DNA from: Calliopum simillimum
Taxonomy: Eukaryota > Arthropoda > Insecta > Diptera > Lauxaniidae
Assembly: GCA_951812925.1 (NCBI GenBank)
Contig: OX638368.1
Location: 150,212,492 to 150,276,491 of the forward strand
DNA: 64,000 nucleotides
Direction: 5' to 3'
The notes under the pieces were generated by a model. It did no database searches. It saw only the letters and a program-made list of their open reading frames with translations, and was not told the origin of the DNA. Below are positions 22,991 to 33,023 of the stretch, one piece after another; the first letter of the stretch is position 1; each line of letters opens with the position of its first letter. Position numbers and translations under genes: made by a program.

Positions 22991-23540
22991 ACACAGTCCT
23001 GCGTTTTGAAAAAGTTAAAAAAGTATGAAATGAGAGTAGGTGATTTTAATAGATTTTTGATTGCTGAATCCAAATATGACCTCCGATTTGATAATCACGT
23101 CTGAGATCTGAGTTATCCTTGATTTAAAATGCAAGAAACGCTAGATATATTGCGTACATCCTGACTAGTTCACTTTTGACAGCGGTATTCAATAACGCTG
23201 AGCTTTCTCTTTAAAGCGTACCTTTAACTTTTTCAATTGAATCATTAGTTTCCGAGATATCATGAATTGAAGTAAAGGTATCGCTAATCCTTGTAAAGGA
23301 CTATGTTCAATTTGTATACCTGTACCTCAATGGATGATATCTCGGAAACTAATGATCCAATTGGAAAAGTTAAAAATATTCGTTAGAGAAGAAGCTCAAA
23401 TGCCGCTGTCAAAAGTGAATTAGACTACTTTCGGGGTGTACGCCATATGTTTGAAAATAGCGTTTTCTCCACTTTAAATCAAGGAAAACTCTCTACTCAT
23501 CTACTCTGATCTCATACTTTTTTTCATCGTAGGACTGTGT
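22991..23540. mobile_element. 550-bp foldback element
   Basis: ACACAGTCCTGCG at the left end mirrors CGTAGGACTGTGT at the right. Inside, TTTCCGAGATATCATGAATT near 23249 mirrors the CTCGGAAACTAATGATCC region near 23342, and CACTTTTGACAGCGG near 23171 mirrors CCGCTGTCAAAAGTG near 23403. The centre lies near 23265. It contains GCTGAATCCAAATATGACC, a phrase shared with other foldbacks here. Confidence 0.75.
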
Positions 23541-23786
23541 AGTTAAAATAATTCTAGGCAAATATTGCAGAACTGACTGTTATTTTTTCATGTGCCCACT
23601 TTTTACTTTTCTGTTCAACATTTTTTACTGTTTGTCTCTGTACTTTTTTAAGTTTAAACTGTATATTTTACTTTCATACCGATGGGTTTTGCAAAGTTAG
23701 CTGCATAACGATTAGCACCTGTACTATTCCAGAAACCTTTGTTTTATTTTTCTAAAATTTTAGCCAAATGTACAACAAGTAATTTT

Positions 23787-24552
23787 TACAAAAATTCTTT
23801 GCTAAAAATTTTATACAGGGGGTATTTTGATGTGAAATATTAGGTCTTTTTTAGTTTTTCGACCATAACTAACAAAATATCAATTTTTCACAGAAACTAT
23901 CTTTAGCAAAATTGCACTAGACTGTAAAATATATAAATTATATAAATACGCAAGATGGAATTTAGTCTTTAAATGAGAATTTTTTGCTGCGGTCGGCAGA
24001 ACGATTTTTTTACTCAAAAGCAAGGCATCGTACTAAAAAGTGTACAAGTCACAAAGTGTTTAGAATTATTTAAGAAATACGTAAGAATTTACAAAAAATT
24101 TACAAAATTTAAAAAAAAAAATTTTTAATGTCTCAACCCAGTGTGCCAGACGGTTCATATCTCCGTTTTTTTATCCGTTACAATGTGCCAGACGGTTCAT
24201 ATATCCGTTACGGATCCGTTACTGATCCGTCTGGCACACTGGGATAAAATGTTAACAAAATTCACACGTATTTCTTGAAAAATTCTAAGCATTTGATGCC
24301 TTATACTTTATACTTTTTTTTCATACGATGCTTTCGACTAAAAAAATCGTTTTGCCGACTGAGGGCGTTCAACAGCCGAAAATTCTCATTTGAATACCGA
24401 ATTCCATCATGAGTGCTTAGAAAATTCATGCAATTCTAGACTGTGAACAATTTTGCAAAAGAAAGTTTTTTTGAAAAGCTGATATTTTGTGTTATGGTCG
24501 AAAAACTAAAAAAGACCGAAAATTTAACATTTTTTGACAGAATTTTTGAAAA
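23787..24552. mobile_element. Foldback element split by a small MITE
   Basis: TTTTTTAGTTTTTCGACCAT near 23848 mirrors ATGGTCGAAAAACTAAAAAA near 24493. GAGAATTTTTTGCTGCGGTC mirrors the GCCGAAAATTCTCA region. CGTATTTCTTGAAAAATTCT mirrors the left-hand AATTATTTAAGAAATACG. The centre is occupied by the 107-bp element at 24137-24243. The outer ends are weakly defined. Confidence 0.65.
24137..24243. mobile_element. Small MITE with CCCAGTGTGCCAGACGG ends, copy 1
   Basis: The left end CCCAGTGTGCCAGACGGTTC is mirrored by CCGTCTGGCACACTGGG at the right. An internal duplication of the GTGCCAGACGGTTCATAT segment starts near 24185, and an internal CGTTACGGATCCGTTACTGA follows. A second copy lies at 44742-44861. 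It is inserted in the middle of a foldback element. The target duplication is not clear. Confidence 0.8.
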
Positions 24553-26480
24553 AAGTTTTTTGTTGGACCTTTCGCTACAATTTTAGTAAAATAAAATAAA
24601 GGTACAGGAGCTATTGATCGAAAACTGAAGAGAGCATTATTTGAGTTATTTCCAAAATACCGCTCGAAATGTCCAAACGCGTTAGCGAAAATTGGAACTC
24701 CAGAATGGCTCATGTTAGTAGCAGTTGCGGCCGACATTTGAAATCAAATGAAAATAATGGTTCTTTTTATGTTAAAACCTAAAGATTAGCCGATTAAATT
24801 AAATTTTTTGTTTTGTTTTTGAAAAAAAGCCTCTAATTGAATCACCTGTTATGAATATTGTGTCTTTCAAAAGTTTTGCGGAAAAGGCCTTATTGCAAAT
24901 ATGGCTATATATTTGGTATGGAGACTTTAAAGAATATCTTTCAAACTGAAAATTGAGAAATTTCGACCGATTTTTGTGATTTCGACTGTAGTAATTCATT
25001 TTAGTTTTGTTTTATTTTTGCGCCAATAAATAAATAACAAATTCAAGATTAATCTCTACAAAACTACACACAGGCGCAAATACCTTATACCTAAAAAATA
25101 AAAAAGCAAACTCCGCTGCAATTATGCTCAAATGACAGTTGACAAGGGTGTGAGTTGTACGAAGAAGAATGCTTCATTTAATTGTCAATTGATCTACATT
25201 CGTTTGCCCTGCGCTACATTTTCTCGCCGTGTATTAATACAAAAAAGATAGAGAAAAATAAGTCAGATGCCTATAGCATACTTTGTAGCATAACTCGAAT
25301 TTGACCTCCCAAAAAGCGAAAACAAGTTACAATTAAAATCAAATTGACAGTTGAGTTGAGTTGATCAAATTGAAAGCAAAGAAAAGAGATAGCGCTACAT
25401 AAAACAAAGCAACCGAAAGGAAGAAAACACATAAAATGGGCTTATAAAAAATAATTAATTTCTATTGTGTGAGCGGCAACACTATCAATTACCAATATCA
25501 TTTAAGTTTAAGAGTTATGAAGCAACGCCAACGGCGGCATCAAATTCGGATTCTCGATTACTTGTCATTGTACGACGTACATTGTTTGCTGTCAATTGTA
25601 ACAAATGTCAAGAGTGAAAAAAAGAAGGGTCGTTTTTTACAACACAGGAGACAAAAGCGTTTTAATTTTTTTATTTTACGGGACACAATAGGTATAAGGG
25701 GGAAAAATTGATGATCAGTCAGTCAGTGCATAAAAAAACATCCAGCGACAGCGACGACAAATGCAGAGAGAGAGAGAAAGATAACACGCTCAGTTGAACA
25801 AGGCATCTGTCAATGTAGTATGCGCTACTATTTGACAGTATAAAAGCAAAAAACTAAAGTAAGCATCTACAACAACAATAAAAAAAAAAAACAAAACAAA
25901 ATTGAAAAAAATGTATCAAAAACAGATCACAGTAGCATTGCATTTGTTTTTTTTTTATTTATTTTTGTCTCAATTAATGCAACATGCCTAGTTATGAAGT
26001 GTCAAAATGACAGCTATGCTTAGTTGACAGTTTAGCTGCATTTTGTTTTTGTGTTTGTGATCCTGTTTGTTTTATTTTATTTATTTTGCAAACTTTTTGT
26101 CGCAACATAAACATATTTTTAGCCTTTCTTCCTTTGTTGTTTTTATTCTTCGTACCACTCGCAAACATAATTGTTTTTCTTATTTTACAAGGTTATGTCT
26201 AAACGTGTTTCATTGTTTATTATTGGAAAAGAAATGTGGAAGGATCAGTTTTTATTTTATGGAATATGGTCGATTTTTCGTTTTCACTTCTAAGAAAATG
26301 TTTTCCTTCTTCCTCGATACAAACATTTTAAAAAATCCTGATAACTGAAGATAAATCCACAAATATGCCAAAATGTTGCATGTGAAATTTTGCGTATCTA
26401 GCTGTAACAAGAAAATTTTCACTGTCACTGTACTCCCTCCATTATTTTTCAACTAGAAATATTAAATCTTCCACTGTGGC
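24553..26480. other. Intron 1, no gene seen
   Basis: AT-rich DNA with GACAGTTGA-like phrases (25133, 25346) and a (GA)n run at about 25765. No coding signal was recognised in this 1.9-kb stretch. Confidence 0.5.
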
Positions 26481-26489
26481 CCAGGGCGA

Positions 26490-27630
26490 AGTTCCAAATT
26501 TATTCCATCGTTCCTCCTTTTCTCAAAAGGTTATGACCAAACAAATTACTTCAGTCTGGCTATTCTTCCATCTTCGAAAATCTGCAAACCGAACTTACCA
26601 GCTCAACAGACTGCACCTGCCCCATGCTTAGTTTTGATAACAATTTTTGGGTATGGCTTCTAGAGAGAGCTCAGTGGGATGATGGCATCGTTAACCTAAA
26701 CTTTGAAACCACCATATACACCGATGGCTCCAAGATGGAGTGTGGTGTAGGTGCGGGAGTGTTTTCAAAAGACCTGAAACTATCCCACTCATTTCGCTTG
26801 CCTGATTCAGCCAGCGTTTTTCAGGCAGAAGTTTTTGTCATCCTCGAAGCCTGTATATCATTAGAGAATATCAATACATTTTCCGGAAAGGTGGCAATCC
26901 TCTCGTATAGTCAGGCTGCCATCAAATCACTCAATTCAACAATATTAAAATCTAAATCAGTAGTGGATTGCCTGGAAAAATTAGTCTGGATGGGGCGTCG
27001 GTTTGATCTTTCGCTCGTTTGGGTTCCAGGCCATAGGGACATCGAAGGCAATGAAAAAGCTGACGAACTGGCACGGAATGGCTTCTCTCTGAACGTCGCA
27101 AGCGCGGTGCGAGTTCATACCCCGCTAGGTCTAGTAAAGAAGAGGATCTTCTCATATTACATAACCGATGCGAACTCTAATTGAAAAGCATTGACTACAT
27201 GCAGGATATCCAGGTCAATCTGGCCTTCATATAACCGTATTAATATAGCAAGATTTAACGCAGTATGCACTGGACACTGGGCCATCGGCTAGCATGCTGA
27301 AAAACAAGGCATCCCTTTCAACTCCTTTTGTCGGAGTTGCTTAGATGCAAACGAGCAAGAATCTCTTGAACACTTTCTCTGTGACTGCCCAGATCTGGTA
27401 AGAGCTAGATTTAAATAACTAGGAAAACCTTTCTTCAATACACTCAGCGAAATCGCCAACATCGAATATATAAGTAGATATCGTTAGTTAGGTAATTCAA
27501 ATTTTCACATCCACCTATACCAGTCTGTCGGATCACTTTTGTGGTATTAAAATGGCACATTTAGTGCTACTTAGGGTTTAGCTTGCATCGCTAAACCGCC
27601 AATCTTACCTAACCTAACCTGATATTAAAA
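26490..27630 (+). pseudogene. Non-LTR retrotransposon 3' end with RNase H, family B copy 2
   Basis: Plus-strand counterpart of the 21.7-22.8 kb copy. RNase H residues are TTIYTDGSKMECGVGAGVF, VFQAEVFVILEAC, then VAILSYSQAAIKSLN, where the catalytic SDS of copy 1 reads SYS (Asp replaced by Tyr). After it come LVWVPGHRDIEGNEKADELA, with the final His/Asp motif intact. The frame stops at a TGA at 27181-27183, where the other copy has Trp. Beyond this the Cys/His end CRSCLDANEQESLEHFLCDC is readable with further stops. The 3' end reaches a CCTAACCTAACC-type tail near 27606-27620. It is inactive. Confidence 0.88.
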
Positions 27631-28270
27631 GCTCACCAAAAAATTCGAAATGCTAGTGGGTTGCCGCTGCCCTAAACTCATTAAGCTTAGGCTGAATTGA
27701 TCAAATATGTTAATTTTATTTAAATGCTTTCGGATTGATTGAATATTTTTCCAAAAATTTCTAATTCGGATGATCGAACAAACCGCCTGAAATTTTTCTT
27801 ACGTTTGTGCTCCAATCTCTGTTCAAAGCTTATATATGTATGTAAATATGTTACGTTTCTGGCGTATATAAGTTGTTTTACGTTATCATTAGGTAAAAGT
27901 TTTTGCAGATTTTGCGAGTTTAAAAATCAACAGATCAACATGAGTGATTTTTGTTCATGTTTGTAAGACCATTGCGGTGATTTGCTTTGCAAAATTTGCT
28001 CACAGTTAAGAAATAAATAAACTTTTATTTCTTGAACTCTGTTATCTCATAAATTTTGAAAATATTCACTGATTCAAAAAAACTATCATGGGAAATTTCA
28101 AGCACACGCACAGTGTTCCACAGTTTTATAAAATTTACCATAATGATACAGTTTTTCATGTTGTTTTCAAATTGCAATTATTTTTCAAATGCAAAACAGA
28201 AAAAAATATATTTGAATAAATAAAACAACGAAATTGAACTGGAAAAAATGTTTGTGCATAGTTTTAGGCT
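27631..28270. other. Intron 1, no gene seen
   Basis: AT-rich DNA with no recognisable element. Confidence 0.45.
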
Positions 28271-28347
28271 TTAACCCTTTCGACCCGGCTGGGACAATAT
28301 ATATATGTAATAGGGATATATTGTCCCAGCCGGGTCGAAAGGGTTAA
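28271..28347. mobile_element. 77-bp TTAA-flanked perfect-hairpin MITE, copy 1
   Basis: TTAACCCTTTCGACCCGG at the left is mirrored exactly by CCGGGTCGAAAGGGTTAA at the right. The arms continue (CTGGGACAATATAT with ATATATTGTCCCAG), leaving a loop of about 12 bases. TTAA at both ends plus a CCCT start fits piggyBac-like integration. An almost identical copy is at 46732-46809, and a longer relative at 38005-38292. Confidence 0.82.
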
Positions 28348-28589
28348 AGAAATTTATAATTTTTCATGTTTGAAAATTTTTTCTTATAACTTTTAAAATA
28401 ACTTTAATTTGGGTAAAGAAATGTTAAAAATAAATGAGTATGTAGACATGTATGTACATACACACAAATGTACATATATTAACAATAATAGTAAAATTAC
28501 AGAGGTCTAAAACCATACTACTATATTAAAAACTCATTTTTTCAAACATTACATAAACTGAGTTAATTTAAAAACATAAGAAACATAAT

Positions 28590-29265
28590 AAATTCATGAG
28601 TAAAATACAATTAAAAGCTCGAAATTTTCCAATATATTCTCGAACTTTGCATCTATTAACGTACAAATATCATTACTTTCTGCTTCATCTTCATTTTCTA
28701 TTAGTTTGCTTAAGCTATCTTCCTTATTATTTTCAACGCAACTTAATAAATTTATGACTTCTAGTGCAAGTAGCGCTCGCTATCGTTCTTTTATCCGTTT
28801 ACTGAAAGAAATGACGGGATCTGAGGTATTCAAAGTTCTATGAAAAACGTCAGAGAGATTAATTGTTTTGTCATATTTGCGAGCGTGATGCAGTCTATCT
28901 AATTTAAAAATTTTATTCCGACACTCATCTGCTTCTTTTCCAAAGTATCCTACCGGAAGTACCATATTTTGAATAATTTCCTTAGATATCAGCAGTCTCA
29001 AAACAAAATTTTTCAAAGTATTGCAAATTTAGTAGATTGACATGATATACGAGTGATTTTTCCCCATTTTTCTTTCAAATGTTTGCAAAAGGCTTTAGAC
29101 TTTTCACCTAAATATTCCGCAAACGAGTTCAATCCATCACCTTTATTAAGGAGATTTATCAAATGATTTAAAACTGCTGACTCTTTGTCTTCTTCGGCTC
29201 TCCAGATATCAAATAAGTCTGCATTTCGTATTGAGAAGTTGTCTCGGAAAAATGTCGATTATTAA
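28590..29265 (-). pseudogene. Decayed open frame, repeat-associated protein of unknown family
   Basis: The minus strand reads NADLFDIWRAEEDKESAVLN and FAEYLGEKSKAFCKHLKEKW from about 29240 to 29050. After a frame disturbance, LLISKEIIQNMVLPVGYFG and ADECRNKIFKLDRLHHARK, then LSDVFHRTLNTSDPVISF are read. A TAG follows directly at 28782-28780, beyond which the same frame runs on (ALLALEVINLLSCVENNKED ...) to about 28605. The LPVGYFGKEADECRNK / TSDPVISF style recalls proteins repeated in many arthropod genomes. I cannot name the element, and no zinc or catalytic motif is certain. Confidence 0.6.
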
Positions 29266-29809
29266 AAACTCGCAAAAAAGCACAAAAAAATTATTTAACA
29301 AAAGAGCTCAAAATTGGTTGCTCTACATATTTATGTAAGTAAGAAAGAGGCCTAGGCTGGGCTGTGTTTTTCCGGGTTCACCAAAACTTAAATTTAAAAA
29401 AAAAAAATTTACGATTTAAAGCTCACTGAAGAAAACGTAAAGTTCTTTAAAACCACTATACAAAAAGACAAATTTTTTTATACACAGAGTAACGACTTTT
29501 TATTAAGTAGTTCCCGTTTCCATTTTAAATATTTTTAATTAGCTTTGAATTAAGAGCGAGAACAACAAAATTTTTATTTTTTTCAGAAGAAGAAACTTCG
29601 ACACTTGTGTAGCTGAAGGATATAAACTTTTAGAGAAAAAACTATGTATAGGAATTTTCTCTCGCAAGTATTCACATTTGAATAGCATGCCCAAAACTTT
29701 ATTTTTTAAGTGTTTTAAATTCGACTTTTGGCCAAAAAACAGGGCAAAATTTCTCACAGTGCACTGGTTCAAAATCCCTAAAAGCTGGCCAAAAGTCAAA
29801 ATCATTAAA
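29266..29809. other. Intron 1, no gene seen
   Basis: AT-rich DNA. No element recognised apart from the start of the next repeat. Confidence 0.4.
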
Positions 29810-30000
29810 GTTTCGAGACGAAATTTTTTACTTGGGGAGTTTTTGAGGTCGCTGATTACGAATCTGTTGTTAGATTTTTAAAAAAAGAAAATGGCGGCTT
29901 CAAAATGGCGGGCGAATTGCATAAATATTCAACCAAATCCTACAAAAAAATTTAATCGGGGGTTTTTGGGGAGACTGATTACGAATCGCGTCGAACAAAA
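29810..30000. repeat. Second locus of the GATTACGAATCTG tandem repeat
   Basis: GGAGTTTTTGAGGTCGCTGA followed by TTACGAATCTG, then AAAATGGCGGCTTCAAAATGG, and a second start GGGGTTTTTGGGGAGACTGA with TTACGAATCGC about 110 bp later. It is the same family as at 1.38-1.83 kb, with two units here. Confidence 0.7.
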
Positions 30001-30255
30001 AAGGCAAAAAAATGCACCTTAATTTTTTTATGTGTTAGAAAATGTTTAAATCTTTTTAAGTCCAAAAAATCTTGGTGGTTTAAAGTGGTATAAATTAGTT
30101 CTGGGCTTTTTTCATAACCATTGCAAACTGATTTTGTGAAATAATTTGATTTTAAGTTAATCACAATTACCGCAAAAGTATAAATTATTGCAAGTTTTGA
30201 ATATAGAGGTCCGATAGTATTTTCTTTTGCAAAGAGATTCCATATTCAAACAGTA

Positions 30256-31131
30256 TTGGGTGTACAACTTAAAAACCGGAATTTGACGGTGGATGTCCGT
30301 ACTAACAAATATTGTGAAAGCTCGAACTTTATATATATGTCATTTTGAAGGTACATTTGACAGCTGTCAAAATCAGTCAACAAAACAATTTTATCTTGTG
30401 TGCATCATTATTATTTTTCACGATGAATAACTTCGAAAATTGGAGGAAAAGACAGCATTTGCGGGAGGTTCTGTTGGGTCATTTTTTGCAAAGAAAACTG
30501 CTGCCAAAAGTCATTTTTGCATCGGATCGTGACTGGGGATGAAAAATGGATCCATTACGACAACCCGAAACGCAACATTCATATATGAAGCCCGGACAAC
30601 CAGGACCTTCCCAGCCAAAGGCAAATATCCATGGTGCCAAGGTAATGCTCTGTAATGCTCACAGGTGACCTCTATTGAACACAATTAATACGTTTGAAGC
30701 GTGCCATCATCGAAAAACGCCCGGAAAATGCGACCAGGCACGAAGCAATAATTTTTCATCATGACAACGCTCGGCCACATATTGCTGCCCCAGTCAAAAA
30801 TTACCTGGAAAACAACGGATGGGAAATTTTGCCTCACCCGCTTTATAGCCCAGACCTTCTACCATCAGACTATCATTTGTTCCGATCGATGCAGAATGCC
30901 CTATCAGGAATACGCTTCACTTAAGTTCAAGATATCGAAAATTGGGTAGATTCATTTTTGGCCGCCAAGTCGGCGCAATTTTTTTGGGATGGAATTCATA
31001 AATTGCCTGAAAGATGGGGAAATGTTGTAGCTTCCAATGGACAATACTTTGAATAAAATATATTGTAACATTTTTCCACAATAAAGCATCAAATTTCGTT
31101 AAAAAATTCCGGTTTTTAAGTTGTACACCAA
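30256..31131 (+). mobile_element. Internally deleted mariner element (irritans-like), 876 bp
   Basis: The terminal repeats TTGGGTGTACAACTTAAAAA (left) and TTGGTGTACAACTTAAAAAC (right, inverted) are flanked by TA at 30254-30255 and 31132-31133. The transposase begins with ATG at 30423 (MNNFENWRKRQHLREVLLGH). It runs to KKTAAKSH and then jumps to the catalytic core IVTGDEKWIHYDNP, so most of the N-terminal half is deleted; intact relatives are about 1.3 kb. Two later Asp residues remain in HHDNARPH and YSPDLLPSDYHLF with 34 residues between them (D34D, mariner type). KLPERWGNVVASNGQYFE ends the frame. Frameshifts and a stop after GIRFT make it inactive. Confidence 0.9.
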
Positions 31132-31554
31132 TAAAATCGATTCAGTTTTCAGAAATCACACAATTTTTACAGTAAACACTTAATTTTTACTTTTAACTCA
31201 CAGAATTTTGCGTCTGAGAAGCGTACTTTTGGAGAGATCCCAAGAGCATTGTAGGAATACCTGGATCTTGCATAGAAATTTTTTGAAGCCTATAAATATT
31301 TGAGTATTTTTCCTTTGCCAATTTTTTACTTTTTGTTTCAGTGTTTTTAAAGTTTGTCTCTGTACTTTTTGAAGTTTCAACTGTAAATACTTTTTTCCTA
31401 CCACTACTTTTTCATGAGAATTTTTTAAATAACACAGTGCATCACTAAATATCCTAACAACATTTTGTATGCTGTTTTTGAAAGTATGTGATGTTTTTAG
31501 CAAAATTCAGGTAGGGCTTTGACAAATGGGGTTTTGCTAGTTTGGATCCATGTC
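31132..31554. other. Intron 1, no gene seen
   Basis: AT-rich. It includes GTTTGTCTCTGTACTTTTT at about 31350, which resembles sequence near 23632, so a dispersed repeat fragment is likely. Not classified further. Confidence 0.4.
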
Positions 31555-31970
31555 GAATTTTATAGTACTTTATAAATTGGGTTCAATACTACATTTTCGA
31601 AGTTACCACAGCTACAAGTCGTAAACCGTTTGAGATATTACATATTTTAATATCTTCAACTTTGTTAAAGATATAGACTAAACGAAAAAAGTGTTAAAAA
31701 ACTAACCTCAAAGAGACTTCGATCCTGGGCGTCAAAATCACAATTGTTTAGCAAAATTCGATAGGTTTGGTAGCTATGACCAAAAATTGTTTAATTTTTT
31801 TGTTATTTTTGTGATTTTGAGGCCCAAAACCCAATTTTTTCGAGTCAGTTTGTTGAACACTTTCTTTCCCTGACCCGATAGCTACAACTTTGTTGCCGAT
31901 AAGAAAACCAATTTCTTACGAGATATAGCTGTGATAACTTTGAAAAAGCATGTTTGAACCTAGATATGTA
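31555..31970. mobile_element. Probable diverged foldback element
   Basis: GGTTCAATACTACATTTTCG followed by AAGTTACCACAGCTACAAG on the left is imperfectly mirrored by CTATATAGCTGTGATAACTT-like and TTGAAAAAGCATGTTTGAAC sequence on the right, around a centre near 31765. The divergence is high. Confidence 0.45.
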
Positions 31971-32029
31971 CATGGAGTATTATTCGTCATATTTACAAAT
32001 TAAAAATTTGATTTTAATTTTATAATTTT

Positions 32030-33023
32030 TTAACCCTCATCTCCCCAACATATTTTTAGCAACACAAGTCCACATCATGGGTAAATTTTACCCATAACTT
32101 AAAAACATTCTGTTTTGGTCAATATCCCAAATTTTTAACGAAACTTAGTTATTTCTACCTTAGCAATCTAATATCAAGGTGAATTGAAAGGAAAATAAGT
32201 CATATCTGGTGTTTTTTATATATATTTTAAGGAAACTTTGAAAATAAATAATTTTTACATTAATTCATTGGTAATTTTTTGAAACACAAAAAAAAAAAAA
32301 AAAAATATAATGTTTTTTGTAACAAATTACATTTTTTATATAAATAAAATAAAGTATTTTTATATTATTATCAATTCAATTAAATAACATTTCAAAATTT
32401 TTTTATACAAGCTCATAAAAAAGTACCAAAAAAATAAAACAAATAAGGATGAGCATGTACTGCAAATCATAGCCCTATGCTCAGAGCAAAAAGGTTTTTT
32501 ACACCAAATTCAAAGGTTTTTAGTTTTTCGGTCTTTTTTTGCCGGACATTAGAAACATCTGACAGGTTTTTCTAGTACAACATTGGTTGTTTTCAGAGTG
32601 GACTAAAAGTACGAAAAATTTTCATTATAAGCTCCTTCAAACTTTTTCAAAGTTGTGTGATTTGGTATCTGCTTTTTAACTTTGGTTAAAACAATGACAG
32701 TTATTTTTTTTTCAAAATTTTAATTATTTCGTCGTCATGTTTTACTCTTTTTCGTGCCATTTTTCACTATTTTTAATCAAAACGAAAAAAAAAAAACTTT
32801 CATAAGTCCACAACATGGGTAAAATTTACCCGAAAAAAAAATTAAGACGCTGTACCTCCGACAACCGACGAAGACCGCTGGCGACAAAGCCCACAACAAA
32901 GGAGAATACAGTGAGGTAATTTACATGCGCTTACTTCGTTTTTTTGTTCGTTTTTTAGCGAATTATTACGAAAACAAACTTCGCATGGGTAAATTTTACC
33001 CATGATGTGGATTTGAGTGTTAA
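32030..33023. mobile_element. 994-bp TTAA-flanked element with CATGGGTAAA palindromes
   Basis: TTAACCCTCATCTCC at the left and, inverted, TTAACACTCAAATCC at the right. Subterminal TCCACATCATGGGTAAA is present in both arms (about 32068 and, inverted, 33005), each followed by a palindrome GGGTAAATTTTACCC. A third copy, TCCACAACATGGGTAAAA, lies at about 32807. TTAA ends suggest piggyBac-like integration. No transposase frame, so non-autonomous. The centre is AT-rich. Confidence 0.7.
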
